Translations under genes and position numbers: made by a program | NCBI GenBank assembly: GCA_947456315.1 | Contig: CANGRU010000072.1 | Location: 1-7,518, forward strand | DNA from: Beijerinckiaceae bacterium | GTDB lineage: Bacteria > Pseudomonadota > Alphaproteobacteria > Rhizobiales > Beijerinckiaceae | Length of the DNA: 7,518 bases | Direction of reading: 5' to 3' | Part shown: positions 1 to 6,645 of the stretch, one piece after another | How the letters are laid out: each line of letters opens with the position of its first letter | How positions within the stretch are numbered: position 1 is the first letter of the stretch | Notes under the pieces: generated by a model | What the model was told of the DNA's origin: nothing | The model's input: only the letters and a program-made list of their open reading frames with translations | Databases searched by the model: none

Positions 1-664
1 TCGCTTCAGTTGAAAGAACTTCGCGCGGGCCTTCCGGCATGTGAGCAATGCCGCCGTTGAAAGGCACCATGGGATCTGCCGTGCCATTCATCAACATGAA
101 GGCAATCGGTTGTGCAGGATTGCAACTCGCAGCCCATTCAACCGGCATGTTCGCGACAAAGGCACCCGCACCTGAAAAGAGATCGCTTTGCTCACAGGCG
201 ATTTTCATAGCGAGCATGCCGCCGCCCGAGACGCCAGCCACATAAATGCGACGATGGCTGGCAATGCCCTGTTCGATCAAACGCGTGGCGAGGGCCCGCA
301 AAAAAGCCGCATCATCGGGTGGCGGCTCACCGGGATTGGAGCGGCCCCAATAGCCATCGACGGCATCAGGATAGACAACGGTCGCGCCGATCTTGCGGGC
401 GATCATATCGACACCCAAACTGCGGCGGGCACGCAGACCGGCGCCACTGCCACCAGCCCCGCCATGCAGAACCATAATCACCGGACGGCGACGCTTTTTC
501 AGCCGCTCGAATTCCACCAAAGTCGCCGTGCGCTTCACGCCATCAATGGTCAATGTCACGCGCCCATAGGCGGCTTGCGCAGGACGCGGCGCGCCGACAA
601 GGCCCACGACCAAAGTGGCGCAGACAGCAAACAGAAGGGCGAGGCGAGGAGAGCAAGTGAACAT
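1..664 (-). CDS. Secreted LpqC / poly(3-hydroxybutyrate) depolymerase-like esterase (3' end missing)
   Basis: The frame read leftwards from the ATG at 664-662 stays open for 221 codons to the window edge, so the C-terminus, including the expected catalytic His, is not visible. Residues 1-32 look like a Sec signal peptide: a hydrophobic stretch at about 8-24 followed by PAQA-A, suggesting export. Residues 61-72 carry a strand followed by the oxyanion-loop motif LHGGAGG. GVSGG at 144-148 is the nucleophile elbow (Ser146). NGTADPMVPFNGG at 193-205 supplies the likely acid Asp197 and is typical of the COG3509/LpqC family, which includes PHB depolymerases and feruloyl/acetyl esterases. The substrate cannot be decided from sequence. 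No strong Shine-Dalgarno sequence precedes 664; the start rests on the signal peptide beginning immediately. The gene is divergent from the hydrolase at 774. Confidence 0.85.
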   Translation of the reverse strand, partial: MFTCSPRLALLFAVCATLVVGLVGAPRPAQAAYGRVTLTIDGVKRTATLVEFERLKKRRRPVIMVLHGGAGGSGAGLRARRSLGVDMIARKIGATVVYPDAVDGYWGRSNPGEPPPDDAAFLRALATRLIEQGIASHRRIYVAGVSGGGMLAMKIACEQSDLFSGAGAFVANMPVEWAASCNPAQPIAFMLMNGTADPMVPFNGGIAHMPEGPREVLSTEA

Positions 665-773
665 GGGGCGATCTTGGGGGAAGTGGACCAATCCCGCAAG
701 GCTTACACCACGCAGGCTTTGACCTCGAGGGCTCGGACACGGCAAAATGAACGACAGAAGACGGGGGAAAGTC
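665..773. other. Divergent intergenic region between two hydrolase genes
   Basis: These 109 bp separate the exported esterase (minus) from the kynurenine-formamidase-like hydrolase (plus) and must carry any promoters for both. On the plus strand TTGACC at 719-724 is a good alphaproteobacterial -35 match, but the hexamer 17 bp downstream (742-747, GCAAAA) is a poor -10. If it is used, transcription would start near 754, which fits translation from 774 rather than 747. I saw no convincing operator repeat or minus-strand promoter. Confidence 0.3.
763..770 (+). promoter_or_regulatory. Ribosome binding site deciding the 774 start
   Basis: The purine-rich run GGGGGAAA ends a few bases before the ATG at 774 and is the only plausible Shine-Dalgarno sequence near the two candidate starts (747 and 774). 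Confidence 0.55.
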
Positions 774-1664
774 ATGCAGGACGCAACGGCAAAGACAAAG
801 GTGTGGCTCGATATGGATCAAGCCGCGCTCGATGCGGCCTATGATCAAGCCGTTTACGCGCCCAACCAAAAGGCGGTTCATGACCGACGCCTGCTGATGT
901 CCGCCATCACCCTGCAGCGGCTGGGCGAGCCACAGGTCATTGCTTACGGATCAGGGGCCAATCACACATTCGATCTCTATCGCGCCAAGGGTGAGAACCA
1001 GCCGCTCGTCATCTATGTCCATGGCGGTGCCTGGAAGAACGGGCGCGCACGCGATTTTGCTGTGCTGGCCGAAACCTTCGTATGCGCGGGCGCCCATGTT
1101 GCCATTCTCGATTTCGATCTCGTGCAAGATTGCAATGGTGATCTGCGCCCGATGGTCGAGCAAGTGCGGCGCGCGACCGCCAAGATCTGTGCGGAGGCCA
1201 AAACATACGGCGCCGATCCGGCGCGCATTCATATTGTGGGACATTCCTCAGGCGCGCATATGGGCGGCTGCATCCTCACCACCGACTGGGTGAAAGACTT
1301 CGGGCTGTCGCAACATATTTTGCGGGGCGGCGTTCTCTTGTCAGGCATGTATGAGCTGGAGCCGGTGCGCCGCTCCAAGCGCTCGGAATATGTCGCTTTC
1401 ACCGACGAGACCGTCGAACAGCTTTCAGCAATCCGTCATATCGACAAACTCGCCTGCCCTTTGATTCTGGCCTTCGGCACGCTGGAAACGCCCGAGTTCC
1501 AGCGCCAAACGCGCGAGTTTCATGCCGCCGTCACAGCAGCCGGCAAGCCCGCCGCGCTTTACATCGGCACGGGCTATAATCATTTCGAAATATTGGAAAC
1601 GCTCGCCAATCCATACGGATTGCTGGGCCATCCGGCGCTCAGACAGATGGGATTGGCGAGCTAA
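774..1664 (+). CDS. Alpha/beta hydrolase, kynurenine formamidase (arylformamidase)-like
   Basis: A 296-residue cytoplasmic alpha/beta hydrolase with no signal peptide. The start at 774 is chosen over an in-frame ATG at 747 because GGGGGAAA lies about 4 nt upstream of 774, whereas nothing similar precedes 747. Numbered from 774: an N-terminal AYDQAVYAPN segment (about 22-31), the oxyanion motif HGGAW (83-87), the nucleophile elbow GHSSG with Ser158, GTLETPEF (235-242) where family members carry the catalytic acid, and GYNHFE with the probable catalytic His270. The PEF.RQ..EF pattern after the acid and the NHFE histidine recall animal and bacterial arylformamidases, which hydrolyse N-formylkynurenine in tryptophan breakdown. 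No kynureninase or tryptophan dioxygenase gene is visible nearby, so a general esterase role is equally possible. The acid position appears to be Glu238, not Asp. The stop is 3 bp from the convergent grxD stop. Confidence 0.85.
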   Translation: MQDATAKTKVWLDMDQAALDAAYDQAVYAPNQKAVHDRRLLMSAITLQRLGEPQVIAYGSGANHTFDLYRAKGENQPLVIYVHGGAWKNGRARDFAVLAETFVCAGAHVAILDFDLVQDCNGDLRPMVEQVRRATAKICAEAKTYGADPARIHIVGHSSGAHMGGCILTTDWVKDFGLSQHILRGGVLLSGMYELEPVRRSKRSEYVAFTDETVEQLSAIRHIDKLACPLILAFGTLETPEFQRQTREFHAAVTAAGKPAALYIGTGYNHFEILETLANPYGLLGHPALRQMGLAS

Positions 1665-1667
1665 AGA

Positions 1668-2009
1668 TCAAGCCTTGGGTGGCTGCTGAACAGCAATGCC
1701 ATTGTCGGCAAAATGCGCGGCCAGTTCACCGGCCTGGAACATTTCGCGCACGATGTCGCAACCGCCAACAAATTCGCCCTTCACATAGAGCTGCGGGATT
1801 GTCGGCCAATTGGCGAAATCCTTGATGCCCTGACGGATGCCTTCATCCTCCAGAACATTCACGCCCTTATAGGGGACGCCGAGATAGTCGAGGATTTGAA
1901 CCACCTGACCAGAAAAACCGCACATCGGAAAATCAGGTGTGCCTTTCATGAACAGCACAACATCATTGCCGGTGACTTCTTTTTTGATTTGCTCCTGCAC
2001 ATCGGTCAT
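1668..2009 (-). CDS. grxD: CGFS-type monothiol glutaredoxin (Grx4/GrxD family)
   Basis: A 113-residue protein, the usual length for single-domain Grx4 proteins. It binds a [2Fe-2S] cluster with glutathione at a dimer interface and acts in Fe-S cluster transfer and iron sensing rather than disulfide reduction. Visible signatures are [12 protein letters not shown] (22-33) with the single active-site Cys30, WPTIPQLY (68-75) containing the cis-Pro loop, and GGCDI (82-86), which binds glutathione. The start at 2009 is supported by AAAGGA (2019-2024) 9 nt upstream. It is the last gene of the purC-purS-purQ-purL-bolA-grxD run. The BolA gene immediately upstream encodes its standard partner: Grx4-BolA heterodimers sharing a [2Fe-2S] cluster are well established. 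The 84-bp gap before it holds two hairpins. The function call is firm. Confidence 0.97.
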   Translation of the reverse strand: MTDVQEQIKKEVTGNDVVLFMKGTPDFPMCGFSGQVVQILDYLGVPYKGVNVLEDEGIRQGIKDFANWPTIPQLYVKGEFVGGCDIVREMFQAGELAAHFADNGIAVQQPPKA

Positions 2010-2029
2010 GGTTTTGCATCCTTTGATCG

Positions 2030-2050
2030 GGCGGAGGTCAAGGATCCGCC
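2030..2050 (-). other. Hairpin upstream of grxD
   Basis: On the minus strand GGCGGA and TCCGCC form a 6-bp stem around a 9-nt loop, ending 5 nt before the grxD Shine-Dalgarno (AAAGGA). No U-tract follows, so it is not an intrinsic terminator. It could affect grxD translation or mRNA stability, or be chance in GC-rich DNA. Confidence 0.3.
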
Positions 2051-2073
2051 GGGTTTTTGCAAATATAAGGGCT

Positions 2074-2088
2074 GCGCGTCTGACGCGC
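2074..2088 (-). other. Short perfect inverted repeat after bolA
   Basis: A perfect 7-bp inverted repeat (GCGCGTC/GACGCGC, one central base) begins 5 bp after the bolA stop. As RNA it would fold as about 6 bp with a 3-nt loop. The following sequence (AGCCCTTATATTTG) has no clear U-run, so termination would be weak at best. It may be an RNA-stabilising element or a DNA palindrome. Confidence 0.3.
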
Positions 2089-2093
2089 CAGTG

Positions 2094-2327
2094 TCAGGCT
2101 GGCGAAGATGTCGTCAGAGCCAGAGCGTGAAGCTCTCCGCCCATGCGACCTTTCAGCGCCGCATAGACCATCTGATGCTGCTGGACACGCGTCTTGCCCT
2201 TGAAAGCCGAGGACACAACGGTTGCGGCATAATGATCACCATCGCCCGCCAGATCCGTGATCTGCACAGTCGCGTCTGGAAAAGCCTCTTGGATCAGAGC
2301 TTCGATATCTTTTGCCTGCATGGCCAT
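2094..2327 (-). CDS. bolA: BolA family protein, partner of monothiol glutaredoxin
   Basis: A 77-residue single-domain BolA/IbaG-type protein. The class-II KH-like fold is recognisable from the core RVQQHQMVYAAL (47-58) with the invariant His51, and the C-terminal strand around ELHALAL (65-71). A loop with GDGDHY (28-33) supplies His32, in the position where [H/C]-loop BolA proteins carry a cluster ligand. There is no Cys in the protein. BolA proteins of this size pair with CGFS glutaredoxins to bind a [2Fe-2S] cluster and take part in iron regulation or Fe-S delivery; the next gene is that glutaredoxin. The start at 2327 rather than the ATG two codons later is preferred because AAGGA (2337-2341) lies 9 nt upstream. 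That site overlaps the purL stop codon, implying coupled translation. The short form matches BolA2/IbaG more than longer E. coli BolA (about 105 residues). Confidence 0.93.
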   Translation of the reverse strand: MAMQAKDIEALIQEAFPDATVQITDLAGDGDHYAATVVSSAFKGKTRVQQHQMVYAALKGRMGGELHALALTTSSPA

Positions 2328-2336
2328 TTTTAAAAA

Positions 2337-2341
2337 TCCTT
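2337..2341 (-). promoter_or_regulatory. bolA ribosome binding site overlapping purL stop
   Basis: AAGGA sits 9 nt before the bolA ATG and shares two bases with the purL TAA (2342-2340), so ribosomes ending purL are positioned to restart on bolA. This argues for one transcript through purL-bolA. Confidence 0.65.
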
Positions 2342-4544
2342 ATGCCTGTCCAGCCATATAGGCCGGCAGCCACCCTTCATGGGCCCTATCCAGCGTGGCA
2401 ATGACCACAGGCTTTTCACCCGGCAGTTCAAGCGCATCACCGCCTGTTGTGCCGATCACAGCGGCCGGCACGCCCTTGGCCTTGGCGTCAGCCAGAATCT
2501 TCGAGGCTTCATCCGCGCTTGCACTCAGCAAATAGCGCGCCTGATCTTCGCCAAACAAAGTCGCATGCGGTTGTGCGCCCAGATCACAGGTGATCTTCGC
2601 GCCAATCTTGCCCGCCATGGCCATTTCAGCCAGCGCAACAGCCAGACCACCATCGGAGAGATCATGCACGGCATCGACACGGCGTGCGGTAATCAAAGCG
2701 CGCACGAAATCGCCATTGCGACGCTCTGCGACGAGATCAACCGGTGGCGGCGCACCTTCTTCACGACCACAGACATCGCGCAGATAAACAGATTGTCCGA
2801 GCCAACCCTGTGTCTCGCCAATCAGGATGATCTGCTGTCCGGCTTTTTTGAAAGCGACAGAGGCTGACTGCGTCACATCTGCGATGACACCCACACCACC
2901 GATGGACGGTGTTGGCAAAATGCCGCGACCCTGTGTTTCATTGTAGAGCGACACATTGCCTGACACGATCGGGAAATCGAGCGCGCGTGCGGCGTCTCCG
3001 ATGCCCTCCAAGCAGCCAACAAGCTGGCCCATATATTCGGGCTTTTCAGGATTGCCGAAATTGAGATTGTCGGTGAGAGCGAGCGGCAAAGCGCCCGTCG
3101 CTGTCAGATTGCGCCAAGCTTCGGCCACAGCCTGCTTGCCACCTTCAACCGGATCGGCTTCGCAATAACGCTGCGAGACATCGGTTGTCATGGCAAGCCC
3201 CTTGGGGCCATCACCAATGCGCACAACGCCAGCGTCGCCACCCGGCTGCTGCACACTGTTGCCAAGAATGAGATGATCATATTGTTCCCAGACCCAACGC
3301 TTTGAGCAGAGGTCCGGTGTGCCGATCAAATGCACGAGTGCATCGGCATTGGATTTCGGCGGCTTCACAGAAGCACCTTCAATGACGGGCTTTTTGGGCG
3401 TTGGCACATGCGGGCGATCATAGAGCGGGGCCTCATCGCCCAGTTCCATGATCGGCAGATCGGCTTCGATCTTGCCCTTGTGCTTGATGACGAAACGCTT
3501 TGTGTCGGTCGTCTTGCCGATGACGGCAAAGTCGAGACCCCATTTGACGAAAATCGCTTCGGCTTCTTTTTCTTTTGCCGGATCAAGCACCATGAGCATG
3601 CGCTCCTGGCTTTCCGACAACATCATTTCATAAGCGCTCATGCCTTCTTCGCGGCAGGGCACTTTATCAAGATCAAGCTCGATACCGAGGCCACCCTTGG
3701 CGCCCATTTCAACGGCGGAAGAGGTGAGACCAGCTGCGCCCATATCCTGAATAGCAATGACGCAGCCCTTGGCCATGATTTCAAGGCAGGCTTCGAGCAA
3801 CAGCTTTTCGGAGAAGGGATCACCGACCTGCACGGTCGGGCGCTTTTCTTCTGCATCCGCTTCAAAGGAGGCAGAGGCCATGGTCGCGCCATGAATACCA
3901 TCGCGGCCTGTCTTGGAGCCCAGATAAACAATCGGGCGACCAACGCCTGTGGCTTTGGCGTAAAAAATCTCGTCCGTCTTGGCCAGACCCACCGCCATCG
4001 CATTGACGAGAATATTGCCGTCATAGCGCGTGTGGAAATTCACCGAGCCGCCAACGGTCGGCACGCCGAAGGAATTGCCATAGCCGCCAATGCCCGCCAC
4101 GACGCCCGACACAAGATGGCGTGTCTTGGGATGATCGGGCGAACCAAAGCGCAGCAGATTGAGGCAGGCAATCGGGCGCGCACCCATGGTGAAGACGTCG
4201 CGCAAAATGCCGCCCACACCCGTCGCTGCACCCTGATAGGGCTCGATGAAGGACGGGTGGTTGTGACTTTCCATTTTAAAGACGCAAGCCTGCCCATCAC
4301 CAATGTCGATGACGCCGGCATTTTCACCCGGACCCTGAATAACCCACGGGGCCTTGGTCGGCAGTTTGCGCAAATGCAGACGCGAGGATTTGTAAGAACA
4401 ATGCTCGTTCCACATGGCTGAGAAAATGCCCAGCTCCGTGATCGAAGGCGCGCGGCCGATCAGCTTGAGGATGCGCTCATATTCGTCCGGCTTCAGGCCA
4501 TGTTCGGCGACAAGCTGCGGCGTGATTTCAATCGACTGGCTCAA
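2340..4544 (-). CDS. purL: Phosphoribosylformylglycinamidine (FGAM) synthase, synthetase subunit PurL
   Basis: The small-form PurL, 734 residues from the chosen TTG start. With PurS and PurQ it converts FGAR, glutamine-derived ammonia and ATP to FGAM (step 4 of IMP synthesis) in the cytoplasm. Numbered from [12 protein letters not shown] (46-54) and ESHNHPS (92-98) carry the conserved active-site histidines. TGVGGILRD (108-116) and GVPTVGG (160-166) belong to the first AIRS-type half, followed by [13 protein letters not shown] (267-279). The second half shows DNLNFGNP (492-499), GNVSLYNET (529-537), [13 protein letters not shown] (628-640) and [11 protein letters not shown] (664-674). The frame is open to an ATG at 4664, but those 40 codons overlap purQ by 62 bp, lack PurL-like sequence and have no ribosome site. 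TTG at 4544 has AGAGGG 7 nt upstream and yields an N-terminus matching the family. The domain set is complete, with no frameshift. Confidence 0.97.
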   Translation of the reverse strand: MSQSIEITPQLVAEHGLKPDEYERILKLIGRAPSITELGIFSAMWNEHCSYKSSRLHLRKLPTKAPWVIQGPGENAGVIDIGDGQACVFKMESHNHPSFIEPYQGAATGVGGILRDVFTMGARPIACLNLLRFGSPDHPKTRHLVSGVVAGIGGYGNSFGVPTVGGSVNFHTRYDGNILVNAMAVGLAKTDEIFYAKATGVGRPIVYLGSKTGRDGIHGATMASASFEADAEEKRPTVQVGDPFSEKLLLEACLEIMAKGCVIAIQDMGAAGLTSSAVEMGAKGGLGIELDLDKVPCREEGMSAYEMMLSESQERMLMVLDPAKEKEAEAIFVKWGLDFAVIGKTTDTKRFVIKHKGKIEADLPIMELGDEAPLYDRPHVPTPKKPVIEGASVKPPKSNADALVHLIGTPDLCSKRWVWEQYDHLILGNSVQQPGGDAGVVRIGDGPKGLAMTTDVSQRYCEADPVEGGKQAVAEAWRNLTATGALPLALTDNLNFGNPEKPEYMGQLVGCLEGIGDAARALDFPIVSGNVSLYNETQGRGILPTPSIGGVGVIADVTQSASVAFKKAGQQIILIGETQGWLGQSVYLRDVCGREEGAPPPVDLVAERRNGDFVRALITARRVDAVHDLSDGGLAVALAEMAMAGKIGAKITCDLGAQPHATLFGEDQARYLLSASADEASKILADAKAKGVPAAVIGTTGGDALELPGEKPVVIATLDRAHEGWLPAYMAGQA

Positions 4545-4551
4545 GTGATGG

Positions 4552-4557
4552 CCCTCT
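4552..4557 (-). promoter_or_regulatory. purL ribosome binding site supporting the TTG start
   Basis: AGAGGG on the minus strand, 7 nt before TTG 4544-4542, is the only good Shine-Dalgarno match near the expected N-terminus. No ATG or GTG in frame lies between 4640 and 4544. Confidence 0.65.
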
Positions 4558-4602
4558 GGCAGCAGGCCGCAACGGGCCCGGGGAGCTATGTTTCGCGCCT
4601 GT

Positions 4603-5289
4603 TCAGGCTGCAACGAGGCTTTTGAAAAGACCTGCACCATCAATACCGCCGACCAGCGGATCAATGAGATTTTCAGGATGCGGCATCATGCCAAGCACAT
4701 TGAGCTTGTCTGAATAAATGCCGGCAATGTCATTGGTCGACCCATTCGGATTGGCGAGACCGCCGACCACGCCCTGCGCATCGCAATAGCGGAAGGCCAC
4801 GCGACCATCACCTTCAAGGCGCTTGATCGTTTCGTCATCGGCTTCGTAATTGCCTTCACCATGGGCGATGGCAACTTTGATGATCTGGTTTTTCGTGTAA
4901 GCGCGCGTGAAATCGGTATCAGCGCGCTCGACGCGCAGATGCTGCATCTTGCAGATGAAGCGCAGATCCTTGTTGCGCATCAAAACGCCGGGCAACAATC
5001 CGCCTTCGCAGAGAATCTGGAAGCCATTGCAAATGCCAAGCACGAGACCACCGCGTGCGGCATGTGCACGAACAGCATCCATGATCGCCGCACGCCCTGC
5101 AATAGCGCCACAGCGCAGATAATCGCCATAACTGAAGCCGCCGGGCAGCAGCACAAGATCCGTGCCGGCCGGCAGCTCTGTCTCGGCATGCCAGACAATC
5201 TGCGGCTTTTTGCCCGTCGCCATTTCAAGCGCACGAACAGCATCGCCTTCGCGATTGGAACCTGGGAAAAGAACAACAACGGCTTTCAT
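4603..5289 (-). CDS. purQ: FGAM synthase, glutaminase subunit PurQ
   Basis: A 228-residue class-I glutamine amidotransferase that hydrolyses glutamine and passes ammonia to PurL. Numbered from the ATG at 5289: N-terminal [12 protein letters not shown] (5-16) and [13 protein letters not shown] (47-59) are PurQ hallmarks; GICNGFQIL (85-93) holds the nucleophile Cys87; MPHPE (202-206) holds the triad His204 and Glu206. The longest frame begins at 5334, but that would add 15 non-conserved residues and overlap purS by 29 bp. The ATG at 5289 starts exactly at the conserved [10 protein letters not shown] and has AAGG (5299-5302) 9 nt upstream. It follows the purS stop by 16 bp and precedes the purL TTG by 58 bp, so the three FGAM synthase genes are consecutive and almost certainly cotranscribed. 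Intact. Confidence 0.97.
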   Translation of the reverse strand: MKAVVVLFPGSNREGDAVRALEMATGKKPQIVWHAETELPAGTDLVLLPGGFSYGDYLRCGAIAGRAAIMDAVRAHAARGGLVLGICNGFQILCEGGLLPGVLMRNKDLRFICKMQHLRVERADTDFTRAYTKNQIIKVAIAHGEGNYEADDETIKRLEGDGRVAFRYCDAQGVVGGLANPNGSTNDIAGIYSDKLNVLGMMPHPENLIDPLVGGIDGAGLFKSLVAA

Positions 5290-5305
5290 GCAACCAAGCC
5301 TTGGA

Positions 5306-5545
5306 TCAGACGATCTCGACGCGATAATTTTCAACGACCGTATTGGCGAGCAGTTTCTCGCACGCGGCCTTCAGCAAAACTTCAGCCTGTGCGCGATCTT
5401 GCGTCGACAATTCAATGTCGAACACCTTGCCCTGACGCACGCTATCAACGCCAGCGATGCCGAAGGATTTCAGCGCGCCTTCGATGGCTTTGCCTTGCGG
5501 ATCAAGAACGCCGGTCTTGAGTGTGACGGTGACGCGGGCCTTCAT
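5306..5545 (-). CDS. purS: FGAM synthase, PurS subunit
   Basis: A 79-residue protein, the normal size of PurS, the small bridging subunit that holds PurQ to PurL and helps ammonia channelling. Recognisable features are the starting strand KARVTVTLKTGVLDPQGKAI (2-21), a helix through ALKSFGIAGV, the VRQGKVFDIEL strand (about 36-46), a helix AEVLLKAACEKLLANTVVE, and the closing strand YRVEIV. The start at 5545 has GAAGG (5553-5557) 7 nt upstream. Its neighbours are purC, 75 bp upstream and separated by a strong hairpin, and purQ, 16 bp downstream. Presence of separate purS excludes the long single-chain PurL of enterobacteria. Confidence 0.96.
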   Translation of the reverse strand: MKARVTVTLKTGVLDPQGKAIEGALKSFGIAGVDSVRQGKVFDIELSTQDRAQAEVLLKAACEKLLANTVVENYRVEIV

Positions 5546-5580
5546 GCTTTTGCCTTCAGATCAGAAAGGATGAAACGAGG

Positions 5581-5612
5581 CGGGGGCTGCAAAGCCCCCG
5601 ATCCGGTTTTTT
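5581..5612. other. GC-rich hairpin between purC and purS with a T-run on the plus strand
   Basis: Positions 5581-5588 (CGGGGGCT) pair perfectly with 5593-5600 (AGCCCCCG) around a GCAA/TTGC tetraloop. On the plus strand the stem is followed by ATCCGG and six Ts (5607-5612), resembling a terminator for plus-strand (antisense) transcription, although the T-run is 6 nt away from the stem. On the minus strand, the operon's sense, the downstream sequence GCCTCGTTTCATCC has no proper U-run, so strong termination after purC is not expected. It could be an mRNA-stability or attenuation hairpin that sets purC apart from purSQL. Confidence 0.6.
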
Positions 5613-5620
5613 GTAAGTGC

Positions 5621-6385
5621 TTACTGCACGAGCTTGGGGCCACCCGAACGTGGCGGCTCGTTTTCCTGCATGATGCCAAGACGACGTGCGACTTCGCTAT
5701 AGGCTTCCACAAGACCGCCCATATCGCGACGGAACAAATCCTTGTCGAGCTTGTCGTTCGACTTGATGTCCCACAGACGGCAGGAGTCGGGCGAGATTTC
5801 ATCCGCCACAACAATGCGCATCATCTCGCCTTCCCAGAGGCGGCCGCATTCCATCTTGAAATCAACAAGACGAATACCGACACCCAGGAACAGGCCCGAA
5901 AGGAAATCATTGACGCGAATGGCCAGCGCCATGATGTCGTCGATTTCCTGCGGGCTTGCCCAACCGAAAGCGGTGATGTGTTCTTCCGACACCATCGGGT
6001 CGTTGAGCGCATCATTCTTGTAATAGAATTCGATGATCGAGCGCGGCAATTGCGTGCCTTCTTCGATCCCGAGACGTTGCGACAGAGAGCCGGCAGCGAC
6101 GTTGCGCACGACAACTTCGAGCGGCACGATTTCGACTTCGCGAATGAGCTGCTCGCGCATGTTCAAACGGCGAATGAAATGGGTCGGCACGCCGATGTCA
6201 TTGAGGTTCTGAAAGATGAACTCGGAGATCCGGTTATTCAGGACGCCCTTGCCATCAATGACTTCATGCTTTTTGGCATTGAAGGCTGTGGCATCGTCCT
6301 TGAAATGCTGGATAAGCGTTCCAGGCTCAGGGCCTTCATAAAGGACCTTGGCCTTGCCTTCGTAAATGCGACGGCGGCGGTTCAT
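5621..6385 (-). CDS. purC: Phosphoribosylaminoimidazole-succinocarboxamide (SAICAR) synthetase
   Basis: A 254-residue enzyme, the usual length for bacterial PurC. It joins aspartate to CAIR using ATP to make SAICAR (step 8 of IMP synthesis). Seen from the ATG at 6385: the N-terminal [16 protein letters not shown] (3-18) forms the ATP-binding hairpin, FKDDATAFN (28-36), [10 protein letters not shown] (45-54), [15 protein letters not shown] (90-104), [10 protein letters not shown] (173-182), and [12 protein letters not shown] (195-206), the last two matching the family signatures. The frame extends 10 codons upstream to an ATG at 6415, but relatives typically begin at the [13 protein letters not shown] position. 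Neither start has a convincing Shine-Dalgarno sequence, so the exact N-terminus is less certain than the function. It is the first gene of the minus-strand purine operon, divergent from the zeta inhibitor gene. Confidence 0.96.
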   Translation of the reverse strand: MNRRRRIYEGKAKVLYEGPEPGTLIQHFKDDATAFNAKKHEVIDGKGVLNNRISEFIFQNLNDIGVPTHFIRRLNMREQLIREVEIVPLEVVVRNVAAGSLSQRLGIEEGTQLPRSIIEFYYKNDALNDPMVSEEHITAFGWASPQEIDDIMALAIRVNDFLSGLFLGVGIRLVDFKMECGRLWEGEMMRIVVADEISPDSCRLWDIKSNDKLDKDLFRRDMGGLVEAYSEVARRLGIMQENEPPRSGGPKLVQ

Positions 6386-6645
6386 GGGGATCAACCGTGG
6401 CTTGAGGAAATTCATTGCGGGCCAGAGCTTGTGATTCCAAATCCTGCCGCGACAGGGCGCAAACTATCCCCTTTGACTGGCAGGCACAATGCAAGGCCCC
6501 CGATCAACCCCCATTCACGATGACGCGGCTGTGAATAGCGCTGGCCAGAGTGATGCCATGCCCTTGATATAGCTCATATGATTCGCCACTTCGGGGCTTT
6601 ATACGTGTCTGAAGCGGCCCGGTGGCAGCGCGTCTGGAGGATGAC
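6386..6645. promoter_or_regulatory. Divergent promoter region between the purine operon and the zeta gene
   Basis: These 260 bp hold no credible gene and must contain promoters for both purC (minus) and the zeta gene (plus). Two GATTC (GANTC, the CcrM methylation motif) sites occur, near 6433 and 6579. An AT-richer patch lies at about 6563-6585 (TTGATATAGCTCATATGATT), containing a TTGATA that lacks a properly spaced -10. On the minus strand TTGCAT and GATAGT near 6490-6465 are 20 bp apart, too far for a standard promoter. I saw no PurR-type palindrome (ACGCAAACGTTTGCGT-like), no guanine/PRPP riboswitch core and no strong inverted repeat. Confidence 0.4.

Noticed and set aside
188..844. A 218-codon plus-strand open frame
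   Set aside because: Opposes the LpqC-like esterase, which has a signal peptide and catalytic motifs, and runs into the next hydrolase in another frame.
2036..2048. A possible iron-responsive (RirA-like TGA-N9-TCA) site upstream of grxD
   Set aside because: The nearest TGA and TCA are 11 bp apart instead of 9 and the flanks do not fit.
1713..2333. A 206-codon plus-strand open frame across grxD and bolA
   Set aside because: Antisense to two recognised proteins and their gap; no domain evidence.
3330..4421. A 363-codon plus-strand open frame inside purL
   Set aside because: Antisense to well-conserved PurL sequence; composition is rich in His, Arg and Ala with no domain signal, typical of a shadow frame.
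5162..6523. A 453-codon plus-strand open frame opposite purC, purS and the start of purQ
   Set aside because: It lies antisense to three genes with clear family matches, has no recognisable domain, and such long shadow frames are expected from GC-rich codon use.
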